From Apiotrichum sp. Y4204 (lineage: Eukaryota; Basidiomycota; Tremellomycetes; Trichosporonales; Trichosporonaceae): a DNA stretch of 64,000 nt. Below the pieces are notes generated by a model. That model did no database searches. It was given only the letters and a program-made list of their open reading frames with translations, and was not told the DNA's origin. Position numbers and translations under genes: made by a program. Where the stretch lies: positions 992,001 to 1,056,000 of the forward strand of contig JAMYHL010000004.1 in the NCBI GenBank assembly GCA_025531455.1, given 5' to 3'. Of this stretch, positions 22,409 to 32,984 are shown one piece after another. Position 1 is the first letter of the stretch. Each line of letters opens with the position of its first letter.

Positions 22409-23512
22409 ATGTCCCTGGGATCGCGCGAGGGCTCGCAGCCGCGCGACGACCGTAACTCGGATGCAGGAGGCAGCGGTGGCGGCGTAACTGGTAACGCTTC
22501 TGCAGAAGCACCCGTCGCCTCCCCATCGGCAACAACAACAATAGCAGCAGCAGCAGCAGCAACAAACCCGTCCCCGCGTTCCGGAAATGGCGACGACGCG
22601 TTTGCGAATCTCGACCCGGCCCTGCACCCCGAGACGCTGAACAGCGTTGCGGCCGAAAGCCAGCAGAACCCACTCACGTCGTTTGCGCAGCACGTGCTCG
22701 ATGGGCGCGAAAACGAGCTGCTCGGATTCGAGTCCGAGGAGCAGGTGCTGCTCGCTATGGGAGAGACCCGCCTGGACACGCTGCTCGAGGCGGCTCACAA
22801 GACGGAACGCGAGCGCCAAGGCCTGGATGGCGACGGACATCACAACGAGTATCAATTTTCAAACGAAGCCGCGCCAGCCCAGCAGACGGAGGAGGCTGCT
22901 CCGGAGGCTCCTGCCGAGCAGCACGAAGCGCCCCCACCACCGCCCCCTCCACTCAACAACGGTCGCCACGTTGGCCGTAACAAGCGCCGCCGCGAGGGTG
23001 ACGAGTTGGTCGTTGGTCCCGTGGAGAACGGCGAGCCCATCGATCCCATCAAGATGAAGAAGGATTCCCATGTGGGTCACCGAAACGCAGCTGGTGCTGA
23101 TGGGACAGAAAGAGGTCGAGCGCCGGCGACGAGAGAACATTAACGACGGGATCAACGAGATTGCTCGGTACATCCCCGGCGGTATGGAGAAAATCGGCAA
23201 GGGCATGCTGCTTCGCCGGGCCGCCGAGCATCTCGGCGAGCTTACGGCCAAGGTTGCGCGCTTTGATGAGGAGCTTGCAAACCGCGAAAGTGAAAAGAGG
23301 GAGGTGGAGGTGCGTTAGGATGCATGTGCTGTGCTAACGGTCAGGATCAGCTCGCACACACCGAGGCGCGGTATCAGGAGGAGCGCGCCCGCTCGATGCG
23401 TTTCGAGACGTCTTGGCGAGAGGCGGAGGACCGCGCCGCGAACCAGCAATTCGAGCTTGAGCGCATCAAGGCCGAGCTGGAGGAGGCCAAGAAGACGCTC
23501 GCTGCCAAATAG
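22409..23512 (+). CDS. CBF1: bHLH transcription factor, Cbf1 family
   Basis: CACGTG-binding basic helix-loop-helix factor; in yeast it acts at centromeres and on methionine and respiration genes. Exons 22409-23071, 23109-23309 and 23345-23512 give 343 residues. The N-terminal ~200 residues are Ala/Ser/Gly- and Pro-rich. The basic region crosses an intron of only 37 nt: KMKKDSH joins KEVERRRRENINDGINEIARYIPG, restoring the canonical DSHKEVERRRRxNIN contact helix (His, Glu, Arg). Helix 2 is KGMLLRRAAEHLGEL, followed by a leucine-rich coiled coil (VARFDEELANRESEKREVE, DQLAHTEARYQEE, then FELERIKAELEEAKKTL). Without the 37-nt intron the frame closes early. Helix spacing and the long coiled coil fit Cbf1 better than USF/Max types. 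Confidence 0.9.
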
Positions 23513-24469
23513 ATGGCGCCGGAGCAACTGGATGGGATACCTCTGTTTGTCGCGGATCACCATAGTGATTTGCTATTCCGGCCCGCAGCCGTGGAGGACA
23601 GTCGCTCCCCGCGGCTTAGTACGAAGCGAAGTTGATGTTAGACAGGCCCGTCGGGCTTTTCTGTTGTATGTAGCCGATAATGGACGATGATGAAGCGGCT
23701 TTGAAGCTTGGGAAGGAGGAACTCTGGTTGAGGCTGATGAGCGATGAAGCTGCCGTTGCGGGGTCGCAAGAGCTGCGTCGAACACTAATCGGGCCACTAT
23801 CTCTGATAGCAATGCTATCGATCGGCTTCTGTCCAGCTCTGGAATACTTACCACAAGATGCTACGATCGTTGAGATCATCGGAGCGGCAATCAAAACGAT
23901 CAGAACCACAGCTTTCAATCACGATCCGCCGATCTGCCGAGCCGCAGTCGGCCCCATCTGGCCGTGGATCCGCGCGAAGCCTCATAGATGAAAATCACCG
24001 AGGGATCGCGACGTCGCGGGGGATGAATGTCATCCCAACTCCTGGCATGTCATCGCGCTTCAGGTGAGCTCTAGATGTTCCTTTTACCACTGTCCGCAGT
24101 TTCGCAGCTCACAGCCGGCGGAGCTGGTGGAGACTTTCCAGACAATCTAGACGGTGAGACATCCTACTCCAAGATCCGTTGTCCGGTACAAATTGCCGAA
24201 GATCTGCTCGGTGTCACAATCATCGGTAACACCGCCACACCATTCGTCTGCGCCACCACCTGTGCGGCACCTCGAAATTCAGGATGCTGTGATACTCCAT
24301 ATGCCAGTGTCCAAGTCCGAAATCGCTGTTGCCAAGGGACTCTCGGATCTCGGAGAAGATGTGTGCATATGTGTGGGCTATTCTGGGGTGTGCAGCGTGC
24401 ACTATACGGTGACTACGGGTGGGCTTGTTTGGTTCCCGTATGGCCGCGCACGTTTGTCCCTTGTTGGTA
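23513..24469. other. Intergenic region downstream of CBF1
   Basis: About 950 bases. Frames of 100-200 codons exist but give no recognisable domain and cross into the transposon at 24470, so I do not call them. Composition becomes less GC-rich from 24080 on. No RNA gene is seen. Confidence 0.4.
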
Positions 24470-24832
24470 CTGTAAATCCGCTGTAGCTCGCAACACGCGT
24501 CACGTGTCACACGGCGCGGTGTTGCACGATGTCACACGTCACAGAGCCTTTCTGGCTGATGTTGCAAGCTTCCCAGCCAAACCAGGTAGACCCACCCAGT
24601 GTGGGTCTATTACACGTATACCTATTAGCACGCTTAATTGGCAAAATTCCGTACCATTGTTAGTTTATTAGCTTACTGTAATAGTTTTCTTATGTCACAC
24701 CCTGGTGGCAAAATCTGATGTTGCAAGATGTCACACGTCACAAGGCGCCGCTGGCACCGTGTTGCACAAAAAATAAAAGGGGGGGCCTAATTAAATACGC
24801 CGTTCATGTTGCGAGCTACAGCGGATTTACAG
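24470..24832. mobile_element. Non-autonomous DNA transposon (MITE-like), Tc1/mariner-type ends
   Basis: A 363-bp element bounded by perfect 26-bp terminal inverted repeats (24470-24495 and 24807-24832, beginning CTGTAAATCCGCTGTAGCTC). It is flanked on both sides by TA (24468-24469 and 24833-24834), the target duplication of Tc1/mariner elements. Inside there is no reading frame for a transposase. A 23-bp direct repeat with one mismatch (24521-24543 and 24720-24742, core ATGTCACACGTCACA) and a perfect GTCACGTG octamer (24499-24506) are present. The centre is AT-rich (24600-24700). The intact repeats suggest a fairly recent insertion. Confidence 0.85.
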
Positions 24833-25325
24833 TATGTTGCCCCGTGTCGTCATCACCAAAATCTCGCAAACCCCCTCGTCTCACCCCAGTAACCCCCTCC
24901 GCAGGGACGCAGGGGCCATAACACACACACACACACACCCGTCCCTCATCTCGTTTCACACTGACCTCGTGATGGATCCCACCCGACGCGACGCGATTGC
25001 CACCAGCGAGCCCACCGGCCAGACGCCAGAGGCCAGGGAGGCGATGCACCTGCTTGGAACGTGAGATTCCCAAGATGCACGACCCAGCGGTCGGCCAGCG
25101 GGCTAGCCAGAAAGCGGGTTGTGAGAGGGCCGAGCATACCGGGCTGCGGGCTGCGAGAGGCAAGTGTCCGAGCACATTGCCCACAGGCCGTAGGAAGTCA
25201 GGAAGGGATGTTTGCTCTCAGGTGCTAACTTGCCAGCTTGCCAGCTAGATATATATAGCCCTGGCGGCGAGCGGCGCAATCCCTTGCACCATCTCTCACT
25301 ACTCGTACATGTACAGTACTCCGCC
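24833..25325. promoter_or_regulatory. Upstream region of the bestrophin gene
   Basis: About 490 bases. A CA microsatellite ((CA)n, about 24920-24938) and a TATATATA element near 25249-25257, about 70 bases before the ATG, are visible; the latter is a reasonable TATA box. No gene is seen. Confidence 0.45.
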
Positions 25326-27446
25326 ATGACACTCTCACCATCCACGCCGCCGACGCAAAGCGGAATGAGCGGCAGAACGCGGGTGCCCACGCCGCGCGCG
25401 GTGCGTGTACATGTACTGTGTATCTTATCTGACCGCAGCCCCGTACGTCCGCAACGCCCTCGCAGCGCAACCTCTCCTCTCTTCTCCGCCTCCAGAACGT
25501 CGAGGACTCAAAGCCGAGGGTACGTCAGAATGGTGTGTAAAGCTGACAGTAGCTCTCGAAGCTCTCGTGGATGGACGATGTGCTCGTGTACCAATCGTCA
25601 ATTATTCCCATTGTTGCGGGCCCTGTTGTTATGCTCACCCTCTTCGCGGGCGGCGTCGCGCTCGCGAGCATTGTGTTTGGGAAGCAGGTCGCGCTGACGA
25701 ATAATGTTGGTGAGTGGCCGAGGACATGGGCTGAGCACTGGAGCAATGGAAAGTGTGGAAACTGTCTTCCCTCGCTTCTTGTCTCTCTCACTCCCATCTT
25801 CTCCTCTCTCACTCTCTAACAACAGTACCTCTCCTCTCCGTCGTCGTCGGTCTCCTTCTCGGTAGGTCGACTTCGCATCGGGTCTTACCCCAGTGTTCCG
25901 CAACTCGACGGCGTACGAGCGCTATGCTGAGGGCCGCAAGGACTTTACGGCACTCATCAGCAATGCCCGCAACCTCACGCGTGTGAGTGGAGTGGAGTCG
26001 TGGAGTCGGAGGAATGTTGATCCTGCGCGTCTTGTCTTATCAGAAGCATACTGTCAGATCTGAGAGTTTTCCCGTGATCTGGCGCGTTATGCGTTCTGAA
26101 GACATGGCACCGGCCCACATTGTGTCACCCCTCAACCACTGACCACAGTCGATCTGGATCAACGTCGTTCCCCCGCCAACTGGCGAGTACGATCGAGCAG
26201 AGCTCACACGACGCAAGAAGGAGCTTATCCGTCTGGTCGTCGGGTTTGTGTTTGCGACAAAGCACTACCTTCGATCTGAGGGCGGGGTGCACCATGCGGA
26301 CATGAAGGGTGGGTGGCAAACAGCAACAGCATACTGATACTAAGGTCTTCTTCCCCGCTCCCTACACGAATTTGCGCGCCGCAGCACCGAGGAGGTCTAC
26401 GACTCGGATGTCGAGGAGCAGGATGAAGGCTTGTCGACCTTTGGCGGCTCAACCTGCGCCTCGCCGAAATCGTACTCCTCCCCTCTGGATGAGGAACAGG
26501 GCCTTCCAGAGGAGATCTCCCAGCCCATAGTTGAAAGGGCTGACTGGCGCCCAGCAAAACGGCCTGGTGTGCCTGCTCGCCGTCCCACTGCTGTGCGAGT
26601 ACGCCGGCCCGAGAACTTACGCCCGTCGCCATCGTCTCGCTCCCTTTCGGAACGCACCCCGTTGCTTAAGTCTGGCGTGCGTACTGACGTGCGCCGAACT
26701 TATGCCGATGTCGACGCGATAACGCACTCGAGCATGGACTGCCCGCTCGGCAGCATGGTCGAGGTCGGTCTCCCGCTCGTTATTGCGCATGAGATAGGCC
26801 GCTCGCTCTTCCGCTTCCGCCGACAGGGATGTATCGATGTCGTCGGCCCGGCGGGTTTCAATGCCATGCAGGGACTGGTACAGACCATGACTGATCAACT
26901 GGGGTCGATGGAGAGAATGTGAGTGGCGGTCTCTGTGTGAGCAATTGAGCTGGCTTGTACCTTTCTCAGCTCATCAGAGATATTCTCTATGCCCTCACTA
27001 ACACTCAGTATTCAGACACCCCTGCCGTACGTCTTCTGCGTGCACCTCAAGCAGTGCGTCACCCTTTACCTCCTCTGCCTCCCTTTCGTCCTCGTCGAGA
27101 CGATGGGTTGGAAGATGATCCCCGTCGTCATGTGTACAGCTTTCACGCTGTGCGGTGTGGAAGGCATCGCCGCCCAGATTGAGCAGCCGTAAGTATGGAC
27201 CGGAAAATGAGACTTTGACTGGAATCTGACAGCAGCTTTGGCACCGATCCCTGCGACCTCAATCTTGATCTCTTCTGCACTGAGCTGTTGTGCGAGTGCG
27301 AGTAAGTGCTGTTTGAGGTACCCACCAAGGCAGCACTGACGTCCAGGGCTGTTATTGAACGCCTGCCGCAGGGCGACGAGGACAACGATATTATTTACCA
27401 GCGCACGTTTGAGGAGATCCGTCGCGACGAGGAAGATGGAGAGTGA
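25326..27446 (+). CDS. Bestrophin-like (UPF0187) anion channel protein
   Basis: Predicted membrane channel of the fungal bestrophin/RFP-TM family. About ten small exons. The first two (25326-25400, 25439-25519) encode a Ser/Pro/Arg-rich leader. Exon 3 (from 25553) holds LSKLSWMDDVLVYQSSIIPIVAGPVVMLTLFAGGVALASIVFG. The 36-nt exon 25826-25861 encodes VPLLSVVVGLLL and joins VFRNSTAYERYAEGRKDFTALI, the family hallmark (RxNTAYxRxxEGR). Further on are the WINVVPPP and TKHYLR segments, a ~170-residue acidic/Ser cytosolic insertion (about 25 kDa, 26360-26700), then SSMDCPLGSMVEVGLPLVIAHEIGRSLF, TPLPYVFCVHLKQCVTLYLLCLPFVLVETMGW, GVEGIAAQIEQPFGTDPCDLNLDLFC. IEQPFG..xxDL is conserved in bestrophins. A donor-like GTGAGC overlaps the stop, so the C-terminus could be longer. 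Confidence 0.85.
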
Positions 27447-28088
27447 GCATGGCACCTGGCCAGTGATGCCTGGAAGCTCGACGGCCACAAACAACCTTCA
27501 TGTTATCATAGAACGCACGACTTACGAAAACACGTATCACGACGATGAATGTTTGAATGACTTGTACTGCACACCGTCCAGCCCTCTGAATCAGCCGACT
27601 GACGAGCAGAGCCGGCGACGCTAGCAAGAAACAAAATTAACTATGAATTCTTATCAAGACCTAGACTACACCAGCCACAGCACATGCGTACTCGCGATCG
27701 CACCCCTACCACCTCGTGCTATCCGGAGATTTTACCGGATGTCCAGTCACAGCCAGTTGAGCAAAGTTGCCGGTTTCGGCCCTCCGGACAGCCTTGGCAT
27801 GTCAATGGCCATGACTGTGGTTCTGGACAATTCATAGCTGCTTGAATTCAATGTTCTTCTTCTCGCGGCTTTGGCTCGTTGATGTTTACTCTCAACCTGT
27901 TCGCTCTAGCGTTATCTTCAGCATGTGCCCCGCCTTATACTGGCGTCTACACCGCTGCCAGCTCCATCCTCCCCATGGGGCTCATGCTACGAGATGCATA
28001 AATTCCCACACTTACATTCTCTCACAACCATCGTTCTCAGATTACCATTGTCGAACACTCATTGTCAGCTCCACCGAATATCGCCACG
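27447..28088. other. Intergenic region before CPL1-like gene
   Basis: About 640 bases between two plus-strand genes. CATAAAT at about 27996 could serve as a TATA element for the next gene. Nothing else is recognisable. Confidence 0.4.
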
Positions 28089-29161
28089 ATGGCCCGTGTC
28101 GCTGTAGGGATATGGCTCGCTCTGAGCCTGGCCACGACATTCGTGTCAGCCGCGACCTTTGCCGGCTGTGTCTCCGCGCTTCCCCCCGATGCGCTGAAGC
28201 TCCTCATCGTCCCGGATTGTGTGAGTGATGCGACCAAGTCCGAGTCCATCGAGTTCTCTGCCCATCAAAGGCTTCTGGCCCATTCCTTCGGCTATCCTTC
28301 TCACTTTTCAGTCCCTCGTAGCCTCTTGCTCACGCCGCAGAACTTCTGTTCGACTATGGGCTTTTCTTATTCGTACGCCTCTGGTGGCGAGTGCTGGTGT
28401 AGCACCTTTAGCCCACAAGTAGCAGTCTACCAGTCGTACGCCCCTGCCACCGGATGCCCCGCGGGGTCATTTACTGTAAGCTCCCCTGCCCTCATTGTGA
28501 CTAAAGCCAGGTTACAAAGCTGGTCACGACGTTTGACTACGTGGGGTGCACGAACGCGCCAATTTACACCCCCGCGGACGCCGCGCGCCCCGTCACCGGC
28601 TTACCGATGACCCAATGCTTTGCAAACTGCGCGACGCTGCAGTACGCTGTCATGTACCCAAACGGCGGTAACGGGTGGGAGTGTCGGTGTGCGCTTGACA
28701 GCGTGGTGCTCACGGCGCTTCCGGGCGGAATGTGCGGGACGTTCGGATACGCGGTCTACCAGCACTCCCTCGCGGAAGCGTCTGCCGGACTTACAAGAAA
28801 ACGGCGCGCGATTCAGTCACCCTTCGCGGAGGACATCTGCAGATGGGGCACCGCGGCGTGTAATGTCGGATCTGGGGGGTATGAGTGCCTCGACCTGCAG
28901 ACCGAGCTGTGTATGTGAACAGAACGGGCAAGACTGACAGCAGACTCGTGCGGTGGGTGCGTCGAGGGGTCATTCGATAACAAGACGTCGACGCCGGGTA
29001 CCGAGTACGTGTGGTTTATGACTTTGCTTACTCTCAGCTGCACCACCCTTCCCGGGATCAAGCGCGGCGGCGTCACCTGCCACAAAGGACAATGTGTCGT
29101 CTCGGGATGCCGGGCCGGCTGGAGGAAGGAGAACGGGCGCTGTGTTAGGAAAGGGAGATAG
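28089..29161 (+). CDS. Secreted cysteine-rich protein with WSC-like region and CPL1-like domain
   Basis: Five exons (28089-28220, 28341-28475, 28511-28910, 28944-29004, 29038-29161) give 283 residues. Residues 1-22 are a signal peptide (MARVAVGIWLALSLATTFVSA). Two cysteine-rich repeats follow: AGCVSALP ... NFCSTMGFSYSYASGGECWCS, then YVGCTNAPIY ... CFANCATLQYAVMYPNGGNGWECRC. These resemble WSC carbohydrate-binding modules. The C-terminal ~85 residues match the CPL1-like domain: ACNVGSGGYECLDLQTELYSCGGCVEGSF ... DCTTLPGIKRGGVTCHKGQCVVSGCRAGW. There is no transmembrane helix or GPI signal, so it is probably secreted or wall-bound. In Cryptococcus neoformans the CPL1 protein is a secreted capsule-related factor that host immunity senses; whether this paralogue or orthologue has any such role cannot be told from sequence. 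A dibasic TRKRR site (around residue 185) could be Kex2-cleaved. Confidence 0.82.
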
Positions 29162-29741
29162 CAAGATGCCGTGAGCGTTTCCGTGGACGTGGTCTTGACT
29201 GTGATACCTAGTTGTTAGTCTTCGTATGGGTTATGGACAATGCATTGTGGAGCAGAGTAGCAGAGTTGCCGGTCGACACCCACGACGTGCTCAACAACAC
29301 CACTTCGGATCACTGGACTGATGAGCCAAACAAATCTTGTGGGGCCCCGAGGTCCCCTTTCTTGAAGCGCCCCCAAGTGCCACACAAACTGCTGTACTAT
29401 CCCACGGTACCCTCATGGCTGAAACTCCGCCACACTCTCGGCGAACTGTCCATAACTCCGAGAGAAATCCATCCTGCCATCCAAAACTTTTTCGTCGTTT
29501 TGCCTCCGTTCCCAGCCAGGGACTGTACAGTGAGTGGCCTTGTGAGCTGTGGTGGAGTTTTGCAGGCTCGTGGCTGTTGCTCACCGTGCAGGGCGCAAGG
29601 GTCGTGCGTGCTCGCTGGCTGGTGGTGGTTGCTGGCTGGCTGGCTCGGTTGCTCGCTGGTGGCTGCCTGCCTGGCTGGGACGGAGATGGACGAACCAAAG
29701 CTCTTCCCAGTTCGTCCTTTCACCACCAAAAAACAGCCAAG
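29162..29741. promoter_or_regulatory. RPS21 upstream region
   Basis: About 580 bases. A GGCTGGCT-type simple repeat covers roughly 29610-29680. The 60 bases before the ATG are C/T- and A-rich (CTTTCACCACCAAAAAACAGCCAAG), like other ribosomal-protein leaders. No gene is seen. Confidence 0.4.
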
Positions 29742-30688
29742 ATGGGTCAGTACCGACGAACAGGGGGACCGAGCGACCGCGACGACGACGACGATGACTA
29801 CGACTACGACAGCGACGGCACGATAGCGATGGCACGATAGCGGACGCGAGCGATACGCGGGCGATTGCGAGGCGAGCGGGGATGAAAGGCGGAGAGTCGA
29901 TGTGCGGGGATCACTGTGCCGCTGTCCGAAAGGGCGGTCGTGTGGATGGTGCGGATGGCGAAGACATGCGTTGGCTTGGCTAGAGACTGCGAATGCGGTC
30001 GTGATCCCTCCGGCGCAGTTGGACTTTCAGCGTTTCGAACTGCATAGCCGGAGCGTGAACAGCCAGCTGCGATGTTCGAGTTTGAGCCGTGCCGTGGACG
30101 AGAGGGGAGTGGCTGGAGGAGGGGGATCGCCGTCGCTGCATCGCGTGTACCGCTACCACCGTCGCTATCGCCACTGCCGTCGCCGTTATTGTCGTCTCTT
30201 CGTCTCGTCCCGTGGTCCCGAGTCCACCCTGGCCGCATCCCACCAAGGGTCATTTTGCTGACAGCGCAGAGAACGACAAGGGTATCCTCGTTGACCTTTA
30301 CATTCCCCGTCACTGCGCGGCCACCAGTGAGTGGAAGTCCAGGTAGCGTCTTCAGGGCCCTACCTGGCGTATTCTCCCTCTTTTGCCCTCGCTCACACTT
30401 TTCAGACAGGCTGATCACCGCCAAGGACCACGCCTCGGTCCAGATCACCGTCGCTGACGTCGACGAGGACGGAAAGGCTGTCAAGGGCCAGGGCACCACC
30501 ATCGCCCTCTGCGGCCAGGTCCGCTCCCAGGGCGAGGCCGACGACGTGAGTGCCAAGCAGCGGGTGTCCCGCTCAGATAGCTATTTCACCCGCTCGAAAT
30601 GCCCAAAAATTGTGCTAACCCGCAGTCGATCAACCGCATCGCCACCAAGGAGGGCCTCCTCAAGGGCGTCTGGAACTACTCGCGCTAA
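29742..30688 (+). CDS. RPS21: 40S ribosomal protein eS21
   Basis: Small-subunit ribosomal protein eS21. The coding sequence begins with a four-base exon, ATGG (29742-29745). A 524-nt intron is followed by exons 30270-30326, 30406-30545 and 30626-30688. Joined, they give 87 residues: [40 protein letters not shown]..., then [38 protein letters not shown]. This aligns end to end with yeast and animal eS21 (LYVPRKCSATNRII.AKDHAS, IRxxGExDDS). The match to MENDxG at the N-terminus supports the tiny first exon. The long first intron contains GAC/GCGA-type simple repeats at 29775-29830 and no evident snoRNA. Confidence 0.95.
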
Positions 30689-31014
30689 GGTAGTCGGGGT
30701 GTATGCATAGGTCGTCGCATTGGATACTTTGCGGGTGCGGTGCAGGACTGCAGGCAGCCTGCAGGCAGTGTTGCAGTGTGGATGTCAGGAGAAGATGAGG
30801 AGATCCGTGGTTGGTGAGACGTCGCAGTCGGACGTAAGACTGCATGTAAGGCTTGGAGGCAACGCTGCGTCCTGTGAGGCGAATGGGCATGGCTGGCGAC
30901 AGATTCCGTGCGTTCGGGTGGCTGCGACGCGTCTTTCGCTCCTAATGACATTCCGAGTGAAGGATTCTTGAGCTCTACTCTCTACTGTACATCTACATCT
31001 AGCGGCGCGTTCCA
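30689..31014. other. Convergent spacer RPS21 / JMJD7
   Basis: A 326-base spacer between convergent stop codons. It contains a short direct repeat of CTGCAGGCAG near 30748-30768. It presumably carries both 3'UTRs. Confidence 0.4.
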
Positions 31015-32452
31015 CTACCTCCCCCAGTCCTTGGGATCCCACTCATCCGCGGACGTGACATTGCCATCGTCGCTAGCCCACACATCCTCGTCGACCTCCT
31101 CGGGGTCAACAGGGAGGACCTTGAGTCCCGCGAGGCGCGCAATGCGGCCCACGAACCGCTCGTACGCGTACCGCTCGGCGCGTAGTTCAGAGGTATACCA
31201 GCTGAGATGTCAGATAAGGTTTCGAACGCGTATCTCACTAGTTGACAGCCACGGCGAGCGTACCGTCTTCCTCGCTCTGTTCGACCTTGTGCCACCACCC
31301 AGAGGGGAGGAAGAGCGTGTCACCCTCGCCGACGCGCACGGTGATCGCACGTGCGCGGGGCGGCACGTCGAGCTCCGCGACCCACGGGACGGGGTGGGCC
31401 GGTGCCGCGTCGAATTGGGGTTCCAGGCCCGACTCGGTGCGGACGAGCGTTGATGGCGGGTAGAATGGTTCTGTCGTGAGCTTACGGAGTAGGTGGGGGA
31501 AGCTCACGTTCAAACCATACGCCATCGATCGGCGATACAAGTGTGAACGTCTTGCTGCCGCTCAGGACGTGGTAGATGTTCTCGTACCTGTTGTCAGCCC
31601 GCGTGATCACAGCAGCAGACGCACGGATCATGGTGGAACGAGGTCGTGCTTCGGCTCGTCCCAATCCAGAGGTTGACCGCCTCGGCACTGTTTCCTGCGG
31701 GTCAGCGAAGCTACACACCAATCAACACAGCTCCGAGACACCCACCTGTTGCGTCCTTCATCCACGCCACATCCGGCGCGACAACGGCCTGGAACGCCGC
31801 GAGCTCCGGCTCGCCATTTGGACCTGGCTCAGCGCGGAAGATGTTCCCGTCCTGGCTCTGAAGGTAGAGCACTTCCTTGCCCTGCAGATTCTCCAGGAAG
31901 CGCGACATCGTCATGCGCTCCTCGAGAGGCTTGACGAATGTGCTGCTCCCGTCCTCCAAATCGCGTACTGAGTCCGCCAGCCTGTGGTTAGAGAGCTGAC
32001 TTTGATATCCGACAGCTCACCCGTCATCTGTAACTGCAATTGTCACTTCTCCGGAGTGAATCCCCGTGTAGGTCTCGGGGGAACGCCAGTCGCGCTCAGT
32101 GAGCATCGGTGAGAAACCTGGTATCAGTCTCTCGCAGCGGTCCGTGAATGGAGGGTTTGCCGGTTATCAGTTCACACACCCACCCTTGATCACTGCCGGG
32201 TGACCCTTCGAGATCATTCGCAGCGCCTCAAGAGCCGATGGAGATGCATCATACGTGTCGCATGCCGCAACTTGCAGGTCTGCGTGTGAGTTTGTGAGTT
32301 TCCTCCGAAACGCGGGGAGTGAGACGGAGTTGAACAAGTTGCCAGGAGGAAGGTGGAATCTCAATCTCGCAGCCCCTCCATTTCCACCCACCCTGGTAGT
32401 CTTCAACGAGGTTGTCAATGTACCCCTCGAGTACTCTTGGTGGGACGTCCAT
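31015..32452 (-). CDS. JMJD7: JmjC-domain lysyl hydroxylase, JMJD7 type
   Basis: 2-oxoglutarate/Fe(II) oxygenase; animal JMJD7 hydroxylates a lysine in the translation factors DRG1/2. The start at 32452 reads MDVPPRVLEGYIDNLVEDYQ. Later exons read AACDTYDASPSALEALRMISKGHPAVIKGG, KPLEERMTMSRFLENLQGKEVLYLQSQDGN and [49 protein letters not shown] carries the HxD iron site (second His and Asp of FHHDPYEN) and the family-specific YENxYxVxSG. The C-terminal half has ITVRVGEGDTLFLPSGWWHKVEQ (distal iron His in WWHKV) and AVAVNxWYTSELRAERYAYERFV. About six introns are inferred. The sequence pattern follows human JMJD7 across its full length. NTE1 is divergent. Confidence 0.88.
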
Positions 32453-32984
32453 GATGGCGTGAATGATGATGACGAACGGTGTTGTTATGGTCGTACGGCC
32501 GTTGGTCGACTGAAAGAGATCGGATCCAACTTTTGGGTCAGAGTCGGAGTATTGTCGGATAAAGATAGTGGCCTGTGGACGGAGTGGCCTGTGGACGGGG
32601 AAGACACGTTTTTTCCCGATGAATGAATTGCATGAATTGCCGCGCGCGCGCCCACGCGTCAGTCTCCTCGGGTCTCGCCCCCTGGCCAAGAGCAAAGACG
32701 ACGTCATTTGCCGTTGTGACCCTTGGCTATTGCGCCGGTTGTTGGAACCGTGTACCGGGAAGGAAGGTGAACGAGGTGGTCCAGAAAAAGATTGCCTTCC
32801 TTTGTTGGTTTCTCTCTGCCTTCTGTCGTCATCACTCACCCGCTGCTCACTACCAAAGCCCTGGCTCTCACTCGCACCTCTGGCCTATAGAGACACACCC
32901 CGGCTGGACCCTCCGAGGCCAGCACCTATAAATCCCTCCCTCTCTCTCTCTTTCCCTGTCCCTCCTAATGCCCCTCTTTTAGTC
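32453..32984. promoter_or_regulatory. Divergent promoter JMJD7 / NTE1
   Basis: About 530 bases. TATAAAT at 32927-32933 lies 52 bases before the NTE1 ATG and is followed by a CT-repeat leader (32937-32960), a good core-promoter candidate. An alternating CGCGCGCG stretch is at 32640-32650. Confidence 0.5.

Noticed and set aside
24075..24671. 198-codon plus-strand frame crossing into the MITE
   Set aside because: It runs across a transposon end and has no domain; chance open frame.
29746..30269. Intronic snoRNA in RPS21 (also checked in the RPS25, LSM6 and UBE2S introns)
   Set aside because: No convincing paired C (RUGAUGA) and D (CUGA) boxes with terminal stem were found by eye.
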